Below the pieces are notes generated by a model. It ran no database searches and had not been told where the DNA came from. It worked only from the letters and a program-made list of their open reading frames with translations. From the NCBI GenBank assembly GCA_964057225.1, contig OZ059898.1, positions 8,184,001 to 8,248,000 on the forward strand: a stretch of DNA of 64,000 nt. Direction: 5' to 3'. Of the stretch, positions 23,601 to 35,147 are shown piece by piece; the stretch's first letter is position 1, and each line of letters opens with the position of its first letter. The position numbers and the translations under genes were made by a program. Source of the stretch: Auanema rhodensis (Eukaryota; Nematoda; Chromadorea; Rhabditida; Rhabditidae).

Positions 23601-26600
23601 CTGCAGTAAAATATATTGAAATTAAGTTGTTTTTAATATTTTACTTCATCCGAATCTGGTAACATTTGTTTCAATGTTCTCAACGTCTCAATATCAAAAG
23701 CTCTATGATGATTTTCACGTAAATTCGAAATCAATCCATCCAAGTTCTAAAAACAGTTTTAATTTTATTCAAGATTTTAATACTCTAATTCAAACCTTAA
23801 AACGTTTTAGTGTAATCGATACATTTTGACTTCGTTTAGGTGATAACAGATCAACGACAGTTTCCTTCTTTTTATTCTAAAAATAATTATTAGAACAACC
23901 GTTTTTCTTGCAACATTGTATTTGAAATAAACATTTTCACGTGATTCACGTAAAATTTATTCTACTAATCGATTACATATTTAACTGATCATTGAAAGAT
24001 ATTACAAGGTTTTTGTAAAAGTAAAACTTGCCAATATTGCGATTTGTTCGACATTGCGTTTAGTACGAGTGGGTAACGAGTACATGCTTTCGAGCATATC
24101 ATAATCCAATGAAACTGTATATTTATAAAATTATATTTTCATTAAAATAAAAATGTATTACCTTGAGATTTATTCCGTAATTGATTCCAGACACTGTCCT
24201 TTCTTTCTGCTATGGCAACATTTGTTGGAATTTTATCCCACTAATACGAAAAATTAATGAAGAATGACAGTAATTAGTACAAACCTGCCAATTTACCATA
24301 TGTAAATTATTATCTCGTATTCGTTTAGGTCTCATTGATTCTGGTAGCTCAATTGGTTTACTTGCACCAAATATTTGTTGAAATTCTAATGGAGGAGGTG
24401 GTGGGATGCCTGGTCCTGCTGAAAATTCATAAATGAATCTGTAAAAGTTGGTAAATATCCTAGCAAATACCTCCATTCAGGAGATGTATAGGAGGTGGTG
24501 GAGGAGGAGCAGGTGGTGTAGCTTGATTAATAGAAGCTTTGAGAAAGGGAGGAGGGGGTGGAGGTGGTGGTATTACTACAGGTAAACTGCCATTCGTTTT
24601 ATCATTATCGCTATTAGAATTTATTTTTACTTGTGAAGAATCAAAATTATCCTGAAAATAAGGATATTTGAATTATTTTATTCAATTAAAATATTATGAT
24701 TTACCTCTATTTTCATAGTATTTGCTTTGCTAAGTAGATCTAGTTTACATAAATCTTCGAATACAGCATAATCACCAGAATCATTCTAAGATAAGTGTAC
24801 AAAATATTAAATCGAGAGACTTGTGCTTATACCATATCCGAATTATCCATTTCTCCAGCGTTTAGAGGTGTCACTGGAGAAATTGACTGACTAAATCTAT
24901 TATCTTGAACCGTATGCCAGATGTTAATCTGACTAATAATTTGTTTGTTGTCTTCAAAACGCAATCTAAACATAAATTAATTAATATATGAATATATATG
25001 TATTAATAATATATAAATAATATAAAATTAAAGTTAATTTAGAATACAATATTTAGAAAATAAATATGAACTAATTGATTCATAAGATATTATTTATTGA
25101 CAAAATTCTTTAATGTCAATTAACTAATAAACTGAATGTATCGATAAATTATCAAAACATGAGTGTATCATGACTGATATCATAGTTCTCAAACAGAAAC
25201 AAAATAAGTGAATTATCAGCATAATTCTTTGAGATTTCTGATATTTAACCTTACAAAACAATTCTTATGAAATGAGGAACTATTAGTGTGTTTAATTACT
25301 ATTTTTATATTTTAAACTGAAAGTTTTCTCTTTTCCTGTCTATTTCTTCTAGAAATTCCATTACTTTTTCAAACAGTTAAAATTTTTGTTTTTTTTTTCT
25401 CATTTCTGAAAAATTAAAGAAATGTTCGTATAAAGCTAAAGACCATTTCATATATATGTATATGCATATTATTATGTTGAAAAATTGAACAGTTTAAAGA
25501 AATGAAAGAATTCTGACGAAAAAGAAAACATAATCAGATGATGTTTTCAACAATTCCAAAGAGACATTTATAAAGATGACACATGATAAAAGTCTTCGTA
25601 GATATAGAAATAACAATACTGTCTCTTTTAACTTTTCTAAATATGAATTGTTTGTTTCGTGAATATGAAATCGTAAATCTTATTTAAAATGTTTTAATAC
25701 TGTTAACAATATCAATTTACACATATTTGTTTGTTATTCTATATATAATCTGATTAAGTTTATTATATTTGAAAATGATGAATAAATACCGAAATTTAAT
25801 TTGTTTGTGAAAGCTTTCGAATATTTCTTAGAATCTTATTATAACTAATTGATGTTATATCATTTTACTTTATGTTTTCAAAAAGAATGTAAAGAAACTT
25901 TGATTATTTAAAGTATATGAATCAGAATTATTAGGAAGTAAAACTTTTTAGTGTCATAGCAAATAATATGAAAAGAGAAGTAGCGACAAGATAAGAGAAA
26001 ATTATGAAATTAAGAGAAATTAGTTTATTAGAAACCAACTTACTCAATATCTTGTAGATGTTTGTCGTAGCGTAATTCTGAAATAAATATAAATAATTAA
26101 GAATATTGTATTATAAATTAATAAGTTTCAAGATACAGAAAAAGGGATACGGTGGATGATCACCTTTAAGACCTGCTCGCATGAAACAGATGATGATAGA
26201 GTATGAAGGATTGTTGACGAAGCTCTTGTATGAAGATATAATAAATAGCCTCAAGCAATTCTCGAAAGCTAGGTGTGGAAAAGAGCATGATATGACGGTC
26301 AAAAGAAAAAAAAACTATTAAAGAGGAAAAATATCATGGAATAGTTTCCACTTCACTTAATATTTATTAGAACGTTCTCCCGATAAAGCAAACGAACAAC
26401 TTGATTTTGGAGGAATCTACTATAGACAGAAAGCTAGAAATTTGTTTTTCTTGTGATGGATATTAAAATAATAGCTTATCATTTAATAAAGTAAATGTAT
26501 ATGTTATATGTAATATATACTATATATTATATTCATATAATATTACATTTAGTTTAGTTGAATGACGTCATTACTGATGATCTTCAACACTTAGAATATG

Positions 26601-28858
26601 CTCATCATTTGGAAGAGACATACGAGAAATAAAGAAGAAGAAGAAGGGAAAGAGATAGAACACTTATGTGACTCAGAAATCAGACTAAAAGACTGTACAC
26701 GTTTAGATGAGAATGAGTAAAAGAAAAGAACATACTCCATCTGAATTTTACAGAAAACAAAGTGTCAACTGTGAGATGAAATAAGAAAGTCTATTATATT
26801 GAATAGTTATGTTTCACATGATATATATCATGTATATGTCAAAGTAAAGTATACAGAAGCCAAATGCAATTATATATTTGAAATTTAGATGAATCAGAAA
26901 TTGTTATGTGTGTATATTGGCCTTCAGGTTTTATGATGATCTAACTCATCAGCATATGAACCGAATACAGTAGGATTAGCCGATTTGTAGATGATAGGTT
27001 TATATGGATAGGATAGTAATGAAGAGTTGCTAGTTAAAGACAGTGAATGAGAGAGTGAGAAAAAGAACTAAAGAGTGGTTGAGAGAAAACTATGTTCAAT
27101 GAGTAATTGAGAGAGTGAAGAAGATACTAAAGAGGGGGCTTAGGTTACTTACCTTGTAAACAGTAAGAAGAGAAGTAATTTAAGGTCAACGAACCTCTTA
27201 AAGATGATGATGTTGATGAAAATAATGTTTACTTCAAAGCATCTAATGTAAAATCAAAAAAGGAAATTGAGATTTGAAAAGGAAAAAAAAGGAAATAAAT
27301 TAAATAATATATAAGATTTTGTTTGACTTTAAAAGGAAAATGTGAAGAAAGAGGCGTAAAAGAATTGTTGGAAAAAAGGTTGAAATCGGGAGAAAAATGA
27401 ATCATGAGAAAAGAAAAAACAACAAAACTCAACAGGAACGGCGGGATAGCAGATGGTTTTCGTATCATTCTGTTCATGATCAAGTAATATTTAGATTTTT
27501 ACCTCGAAGTTCATGTATCATACGGAATATTTTAGATGGATCTGATGATTTGAGTATCAATTCATTGATTAATCTGATAGAAGTTAATACAATATATTCA
27601 TCTTCATGTTCCAAACATTCCAATAGAGGTGAGAATGGTGAACCAGAAGAATCTATAAGATCCTAAAATTTATAAATAATTAGAACTTTTTATATTTTTG
27701 TATGAAACAACTTACTTGCCAAGCTGTAACAAATTCTAAAACAAGTTCATGTCCATCATCTTCAATATCTAATGTAGATTGTAGTAATAATAGAGCTTCA
27801 AGTATTTCTAAATCTGAAAAATAAAGTTCAGTTTTTGGAACGAAAGTACAGATTTTGTGATGAAAATAAATTTTTTTCTTCCAACATTTCTCAGCTGTTA
27901 ACAGTTGCAAATCATTTTTTCCTTTCTGTATGCTATAAAGGATAAACGATTGTCAAAAGAATTTCAATTTTTTGTTAAAAGCGGATAGAAAAAGAAATTC
28001 TTTGATGATGATGGTGATGATGTTGTATTATTCTTTCTTAAAGGTCTCAAAGTATACTAAACGATTTTTTTTTCGGATAGCTTATTTTCAGTGAAAGATG
28101 AAAAGAGGACGACAAGGCTGAAAAGTGTTAATCTTTTAGAAAATGTTTAAGAAAGAAAAATTATATTAAGCATAAACAGATAGAAATCTTTTTAAAAAAT
28201 ATATATGCTATGTTCATTATATATATAATAAATTTAACTAACCCAAAAGATGTCGGATAAATTGTGATCTGAGAGTAGTATTCATTTGATTTGAATCGAC
28301 ATTTGTCAAAATATCTAAATGAATTAAAATTATTTATATAACTTATATAATTAGAAAGAAAACAAGAATAAAGCGATAGAGGTAGTTCCACTTGCATAAC
28401 CTATTTGAAACGGAAGGAAATAAGATCTAGTTCGAATGTTTGTCCTCAGATACAGAATTTTGACAGCCACGTATGACGTCGTCATTTGAAAGAATTTATA
28501 AAAGATAATCGAACTAATTTAATTTTAAAAGAAAATTATAGAGAAATATAATATGAAACTTGGAAATGAGTTACAGCAGAATTTTGGACTGGTAGAAGCT
28601 TATTATCTAATTGAGCCATATTTTCTTTAACTACGTTTCCGTTGTTGAATTTTCATACATATAGTTTAAAATATATATTCATGGTATTGTTTTCATTGTC
28701 AAAGAAAAATTATCATAGAGAGAAAACAGAGAATTTGTGAAGAGAAAAAGAGAAAAGTTGGGAGGAAATAGAGGGTGATACGGACCGGTTCTATCGTTTT
28801 AGCTGTCAAGTTGTAAAGCTGCAGTGCATTTGCATATAAGGATTGTATGCGATTGTAG
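20614..28858 (-). CDS. Formin, INF2/EXC-6-like (DID-FH1-FH2), 5' end unresolved
   Basis: Actin nucleator and elongator. In transcription order the confident exons are 28314-28243, 27813-27716, 27662-27503, 26077-26044, 24965-24833, 24785-24705, 24651-24471, 24418-24285, 24240-24162, 24114-24032, 23876-23796, 23746-23645, 23600-23503, 23458-23370, 23323-23145, 23097-23036, 22988-22868, 22815-22648, 22599-22427, 22382-22217, 22171-22088, 22041-21951, 21908-21823, 21772-21707, 21663-21619, 21570-21365, 21320-21021, 20974-20614. They close in phase for at least 1,176 aa. The N-terminal part resembles an armadillo-like DID. Poly-Pro FH1 runs sit at 24.40-24.60 kb. FH2 starts at the VNWQWDKIPTNVA segment and includes SPKRSQN and NIGNYLNG. 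The post-FH2 ENKNREEREAKKA segment matches INF2 more than DIAPH, DAAM or FHOD; that subfamily call is from recall. A further exon at 28858-28786 is tentative. The tail is basic and Ser/Thr-rich. Confidence 0.9.
24026..24031 (-). other. Non-canonical GC donor of a formin intron (GC-AG)
   Basis: The FH2 exon 24114-24032 ends ATATTG|GCAAGT. The next exon starts at 23876 in phase 0. The alternative downstream GT (GTTTTA) would bring in an in-frame stop at once. The GC-AG intron is therefore the only local choice that preserves the FH2 reading frame. Confidence 0.75.
26044..26077 (-). other. 34-nt microexon of the formin gene
   Basis: This exon encodes ELRYDKHLQDIE across its junctions and joins 27503 to 24965 in correct phase. 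It lies between introns of 1.43 kb and 1.08 kb, both A-rich on the + strand and much longer than the ~45-nt introns elsewhere in the gene. Confidence 0.75.
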
Positions 28859-31800
28859 CTGCAACGATAGAAAGAAAGTCAAGAGAGTACGAGAGAGATT
28901 AAGAGCGAAAATGACCATAAGAAGAAGCTTGTAGTAGTTTTAGGGCTAAGCATCCCCCATATGATACTTATCTACAACTCCATAAGGAGATGTGATACTA
29001 ACATACAGCGGTTAAGCTTTAAAAGATCTCAATTTGTCGCAAAGATGAAAGACTTTAGTGATCATGAATATGCTAAGTCCAAACCATTGAAAAACGAATT
29101 TTCCGTTTGTTCTCGATGACAATCGAGGTCAAATATAGCTTGATCTATAAACGGTATATATGCATGTACTGGTTAAAGTATTGAAATAAATGTTGATAGA
29201 AAGATCATATAGTTTATAGACTTATTACTAGTCAAAATATAAAAAAATGAAAAAGGTGCTTGAGGTTGAAATTTTGAAAAAAATCAAGAGACTAGAGATG
29301 CTTTGATATTGTATAGAGGGAAAAAATACGAGAAGAGAGGTGGTGATTTTAAGGCAAAAAGAAATAAAGGGAAAAAGAAAAAACTAGAGAGGGAAAGTGA
29401 GAGAGAGAGTATGTCCTAACTACGAATGGAGCATATTGAGATTGAACTGAAACACTTGAAATAGAACTGTGATGTATTTTATGACCAGTATGATACATAC
29501 GAAAACAAACAAAGCTGATCAGAGCGTTAGAACTGAGACTATGTTTCACGTATTACTACAGTACTAAACTGCTACATGTCTCGTGTTTTTTTTTATAAAA
29601 AGATATAGATATGAGTTATATTCTTTTATAATAATTAGATGAGGTTTTTATCTTTAAATTCTAATTTATAAAAATATAGAGGAAATAAAGAAAAAAATAA
29701 TCAGAATATAGTTATAATAATATTAAATATAAATGTATATTATACTAAAATAAATAAGAATATGATAGACAATCACTATTTCTAATTGTATATGTTTATA
29801 ATATACATATTCTATAAATATATAACAAACAAGGAAAATGAATAAAATGATTGACTAAAAAAACTCTTTTGTTGGATATTTTATATGATGTTAATGCCTA
29901 GAAAACATTTTTTATCAATCATAAACTATGGTCATTATTTCGTATAACGAGCAAATACATACTGAACTATGACCTATACGGATTGAAAACTTATCTAAAA
30001 TCATAATGGTTTATTTCCATCTGATTAAATACCAATATTGCCTGTGGCTATATTAGATGAGAAGCAGCGTGCACTTCAACAGAACCAGCAAAAAGACAAG
30101 CTTCATCATCTGTTGAGGACTACGTTGTTGGATATAATATATCATATGGTCATAAATGGTGGTAAAACGAAAATGTTCATCTAGCTCTGATCCCATGGTG
30201 AGAAATATGGCCATAGATGAATGTAATGATTTGATCTCTCCTTAGATTTCGTACGACATCCTCACACCCTCCCTCTCTCGGTTTTCAACGTTTACGTTTT
30301 TTATATGAAGAAGGGATGATGAAAAAAGTAATTAGTAAAAATTAAAAGCTAAAAAGTAATATTGAGTGTGAAAAAAAAAGAAAAAGATGTTGAAGTGTAA
30401 AATAAAATAAAAACAAGATATTTATGTTTTGTCATTAAAGGATTAGAGCATTTCTCAAACGAAAAATTCAAATAAACTCGAACAATGCTGTACAGAAGTA
30501 TACATATGCTACCAAATGATCAAAAGTATTTTTTTTTAATTCAAATGACACCTGCTCTTTTGATCTTTTGAATAAAATAGGAAAATGAACAGATTGAAGA
30601 TTTAGATGAAAAAATTGAAATATTTTACTTACAATACGAAAAAGTTTGTAACAGGTATTACATGATGAAGGGTGTCAAAAGATTTATACAAAGCGATAAA
30701 GAGGTTAGTAATAACTCATTCTAATCTAAGAAAAATATCTTTTGACAGCTATGTCCTAGTTATTACTATGTTATAAACTTTATTTATAACAGTTAAATAT
30801 ATATTATAACGATATTAATGATAATTAAGGTTCATATTCAACTTCTAATGTGTTCGCATTCTAAGACTATGCGTATATTTATCTGAGGAATTATCGCAAA
30901 TAGGTAGAAATTATAAAAATGAAAACTAATAAAAGCTGAAATTTGATTCATATTAGATCTTTAGGTGAAAAACCGTTTGAGTGCCTAACAGGAAAGCCAA
31001 GCGTTTGAAACGCGTTGGCGTTGTCAACAGACAGGACATCTAAAAGACCGAGAGAGACACAGCTCAAATCTTATTCTCATTAAACCTCATCTTCACTACT
31101 CTTCCTTCATTTCTTGATTCTATGTTACATTACATCTCTAATTCTCTCTGTTTAACCATATAAACATGTTATATTTCGTCTTCTTTTCTTTTCTTGATTC
31201 TACATATTTTCATGTATGGATATACAAAAGATATGGATCGGATTGGCCCGTCACTTGTCGCTATTCTCTCTGTTCTTCTCTCTCTCTTCCATAAATGTAA
31301 GGAGGGTATGGTGTTGAAAATTTGGAATGAGGAGAAGGCTGTTGATTTTCATCTCTACATGGAAAATACTTTTCTCGATTATATTCACGATTTATGAAAA
31401 GATCATCTTTCATTGTCTAAATGACAAACAAGCAATTTCACATTCTCATTTGGTGGTCTTTTTTTTTGTTTTGAAACTTACTAAAAGAAGTTGTAATAAA
31501 TTATTTATTAGATAAAATAAGCTAATGAATATAATATTTATACAAACAACATGAAAAATAAATTAGAAATATTAATATTATTCAAAAATTCTACATAATA
31601 TCTACACTTTTTAGTTTTTCTACTATTTATTGTTCCGAACTGTAGCCTGGCCTCACATTTACCAGCATACTCTATTGGAGCATCTAGCATATGCGAGAAA
31701 CTTAGATCATTCTTTTGGATAAAGAGAAAGTTCAGGACAGAAGAAAAGGGTTTCAAGATACATTGGCGACACGAGTACAAGATTTTGAACTGGATATACA

Positions 31801-34259
31801 ACTAAGAAAATTTTCGTTTCCTTGAAATAAAGAAAGAGTCGAGAAAAGTTTCGCCTTTAAAATCAACATTTCAAACATAGCCTTATCAGATAAGATGAGA
31901 AAACGATGAGCTCAAAAAACTGTAACGTTTGATTCGTCTTTGTAAAGCGTTTAGGTGTTGTGAAATGGTAGAGAAATCGTTTTTCTACGAGACATTTATC
32001 TTGTGAAAAACGTTGATGTGTATAGAAAAAGAAGTTGCCCCCCCCCCCTCTCCCCCATCCTTTTTTCTTCTGTCATTTAGATATTTTAGTGATATTTTCA
32101 ATTCTGGAGGTTTTACTAAATGCTGTACAGTAGAAATGTTTTTTAATCGTCAATGAAGTATAGATCAATTATATACATATCATATCATATGTACATCTTT
32201 TCCAAATGATTCAGTAAATTTTCAACAACATTTTTATTATTTTTACTTCATTATTATATGAAAATTCTTTAACGAATTTTAATTAAACTTATAACTTAAT
32301 AATGAACAACTTAATTTAAGTCACACATTAGGTTTTTATCTGTAAACCGATCACAAATCTATCTTATAAACTTATTTTACATAATCAGTCTGACAGAATA
32401 ATTAAGTTTAATTATACAATTGTTTTAAAATGTGATTTTATCATTGCATCAAGATCATGTTCTCTTATTGTCATACAACCCTGAATACGTTAAAGCTAAT
32501 GACCTAGCAGGAAAGGGAAAAATAAGTCCTTGGACGAAATATCAGTTAGTTCCACTCTTCTATTCCTTCTCCAATTAAGCAAATATCTATATCTATATAT
32601 ATTTTTTTTCTAAATAAATATATTTTAATCTTATATATTATTCACTTATAGCTTGCCTCCTACTAACATTTTACTGAAACTCAAAGAAAACCTGTTTAAT
32701 TAAAATGCTACGATGTTCGAAAAAAAAGAGGAACAAACGACATAGAAGAACAAAACTTTTTCAGTATTTGCTTGTTCTTCATGCAATGTGGTTCCACAAA
32801 ACAATGACAGATGTGATACATGCAGTCTTTCTGATTTTCCATCTCCAACATCTGAAAGCTTCATCAACTATTGATTTTTTTCTCAGAAATTAAGGTTAAA
32901 TAGTTATCACAAGTATGTGTATTAGTTCATTTCAAAACCTATTTTTTATATAATTTATTTGAAATATCTTTTTTCTTGCCTTATCAGGTCTAGGACGTCT
33001 TTAATGAAGGTCATATATATCAGGGTCCGATAGGTGACGAACCGAAAGCCACGGCCTATATGGCACCGGCTGATCCGAAGGCCGAAGCATAGACACTCTA
33101 GCATCTGATCTGACCCAACTAGTTGGCACATCATTAGACTTATAACATCTTGATTTATTCTTTCTCTCATAGTTTAAAATTTTTTATTTTATGCATTTTG
33201 CTTAGAATTATTCCAAATTGTATAACTATATGTATTCAGTATTAGACCTAAACTTAATTCTTTTGTTGATACTTATGTTTGCTTGACATTAGTCATCAAA
33301 TTGTTAATATCACTCGTATATACTACATACATAAGTCATGTGAGGACAATAAACATTATTTCCTAAGTATATGCTTATATTCACAACATAAGAAGTTATG
33401 AAATAAATTAGAATCTCATCAATCTTTTGAAGATATTATATATAGAAGCATTTCAATATTAATAATAATTCAAGTTAATTTACATCAAAACGTTACCCCA
33501 TTTCGTGAATAAAATTTCTCTTTCTCTTGATAACAAAGCATTTTAGTTCTTCTTGGACTTTACCATTTACTATTTAATTTTCAAATGTAGATTAGTTATT
33601 TATTTCACATATTATCGAGAAATATCTTCAAAAATATATTTTTAGATTTTGCTTACAATGTAAGAAAGATCTTCAACAACAATATCAATTTTTTTTAATA
33701 TTGACAATATCAATTGTAAAATCTTTTACTAAATATCAAGGTAATTTCACAATTTATCTGATCTTTAAAAAAAATTGTAAATACGCTTTGTAGCTTTAAT
33801 GGATTATCTTATTACCGAACAGCAATGTGAGTTCTTTTTATACAGTTATGTGATAAAGACTAACTGATTTGCATTGAAATATTATCAGAGCAAAGCAAGC
33901 ATTATCATTATTAAAGCATATATATTTATCTTCTATAATTCAACAAGAAGTGTTTAAGCTGCTTGTATTGAACAGGTTCATCCAAAGTTTGGGGCTGATT
34001 TGTCATTCTTGTGATTCCCAGCATTATCTGTATGAAAGTTTGAGTTATTAATCAATTTAACAGATGCTTTGGTTATTAAAAAAACTGCTGGTGTTATAAT
34101 ATTTATTGTCGTCATACTCCGTAATACCATCAGTGAGATATAGTACGTTTTAATGGTGGGAAGTTGGTAAATCGCATACATACAAACAGTATACAAAAGG
34201 AGATCAGTGGTATAAATAACCGCAAAGTAAAACATAGACGATATTATGGAATGTTACTA
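28859..34259. other. A-rich gene-poor region, likely 5' part of the formin locus
   Basis: No exon chain was found in 5.4 kb. The + strand is A-rich over roughly the first half, the bias seen in introns of the minus-strand formin, so leader exons or regulatory DNA of that gene may lie here. A C-run with TCTCCCCC lies near 32,039-32,057. A short GC-richer patch lies at about 33.0-33.13 kb. An 85-codon minus-strand frame at 33978-34235 is hydrophobic but lies directly downstream of bcl-7 and has no supporting splice structure. Confidence 0.55.
33114..33126. repeat. Copy 1 of a shared 13-mer palindrome-like word
   Basis: CCCAACTAGTTGG, containing a perfect 12-bp palindrome, sits at the edge of a GC-richer patch. 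An identical word occurs at 39588-39600. The flanks beyond the word do not obviously match. Confidence 0.6.
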
Positions 34260-34827
34260 TTATTTTTGCAGCTCAGAGTTTCTTAGTGCACTGAAATCAG
34301 TGGAGCCATGTTGTGCGTTGGGGTATGCCTATAAAGCTTGGGATTTCACGATTGCTTTGTAGCATGTATATACCTGGGGTTCAAAAGTTTGATTAGAATC
34401 ACTATCAAATGTAGTATGGTCTGGTTCCGAAAATCCAGTATTAGAGTCTTCATTACCACCGAAGAGAGGTGCAATAGGGTTGGTTGAGTCTATAACTCAA
34501 TACGTTTTTTGAACTACTATAATCTACAAACCCTGAGAATTGTCCTCTGCTGACTGAGCAGTATTACTGTTTTCTTCTTCTGTCATTGGCTTAACAGCCT
34601 TTGGAGCTATGCTCATTTGTGCTGTTACTGCACAATAAAATTTTAATTAGCTTAAAGAAGATGATATTACCTGGAACCCATTTTTGAATTTTGATCGAAG
34701 TATCCTTGATGAGAACCCATTTTTTCTCCCATTTTCTCACTTTTTCAATTGAATGTATAACTTTTCTTAACTCATCCTTAGTTCTATTTCTTGTTTCTGC
34801 TCTATGAGTTCTGGTGGCTGAATACAT
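34260..34827 (-). CDS. bcl-7: BCL7-family protein, SWI/SNF (BAF) complex subunit
   Basis: BCL7 proteins are accessory subunits of SWI/SNF chromatin remodellers. Four exons (34827-34671, 34627-34532, 34489-34374, 34328-34260) sum to 438 nt and give 145 aa. The first exon encodes the conserved BCL7 N-terminal domain: an [15 protein letters not shown] segment, [12 protein letters not shown] and a KIQKWVP ending, all within residues 8-52. The rest is polar, acidic and Ser/Asn-rich, as in other BCL7 proteins. The start ATG follows directly on a T-run acceptor (TTTTTTTAG|ATG), consistent with trans-splicing. The gene is divergent from the gene starting at 35,148, about 320 bp away, so a shared promoter is likely. 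Confidence 0.93.
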
Positions 34828-35147
34828 CTAAAAAAATTTTTTAGTAAAAGTTAATAATATTTAAGAAAAATACTCAATGTTGTTTATTTTTAAAACTATT
34901 GATAATGAATATGAAAACAAAATCCACAACACATAATAAACCAGCTATACTATCTACGGTTTGCATACCGCCGTGGCTTGTACGTTGTTTACAACGTCCC
35001 TTAGTAATGTCGTAGGGGGTAAATATTCAAACTTCAAATTTGGGACGTTATCTTAAATCATGCTGAAAGCTTTAATTAAAAAGTGTTTTTTATATATTAT
35101 AATGAACTATAGTTTATTATTTGTGTTTGATAATTTTTCATTTATAG
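34828..35147. promoter_or_regulatory. Short divergent intergenic region with inverted repeats (putative bidirectional promoter)
   Basis: Only 320 bp separates the start codons of bcl-7 (-) and the Ser/Lys-rich gene (+). It contains a perfect 7-bp hairpin-type palindrome ACGTTGT-TT-ACAACGT at 34982-34997. It also has an 8-bp inverted pair, AACGTCCC (34993-35000) and GGGACGTT (35042-35049), in an otherwise AT-rich stretch. These are candidate protein-binding sites shared by two promoters. Confidence 0.5.

Noticed and set aside
28571-28619. Candidate formin start exon encoding MAQLDNKLLPVQNSA on the minus strand
   Set aside because: The frame is open and followed by a GTAACT donor, but its phase could not be reconciled with either neighbouring exon, so it was left out of the model.
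28786-28858. Possible extra DID exon ending CCG|GTCCGT
   Set aside because: Not fully rejected: the translation (LYANALQLYNLTAKTIEP) is plausible, but it ends in phase 0 while the next confident exon needs one leading base, so an intermediate exon is missing. It is kept only as a tentative 5' limit.
33978-34235. Hydrophobic 85-codon minus-strand frame resembling part of a multi-pass receptor
   Set aside because: It lies directly downstream of the bcl-7 stop, has in-frame stops just upstream and no acceptor leading into it. Hydrophobic frames are common in AT-rich DNA.
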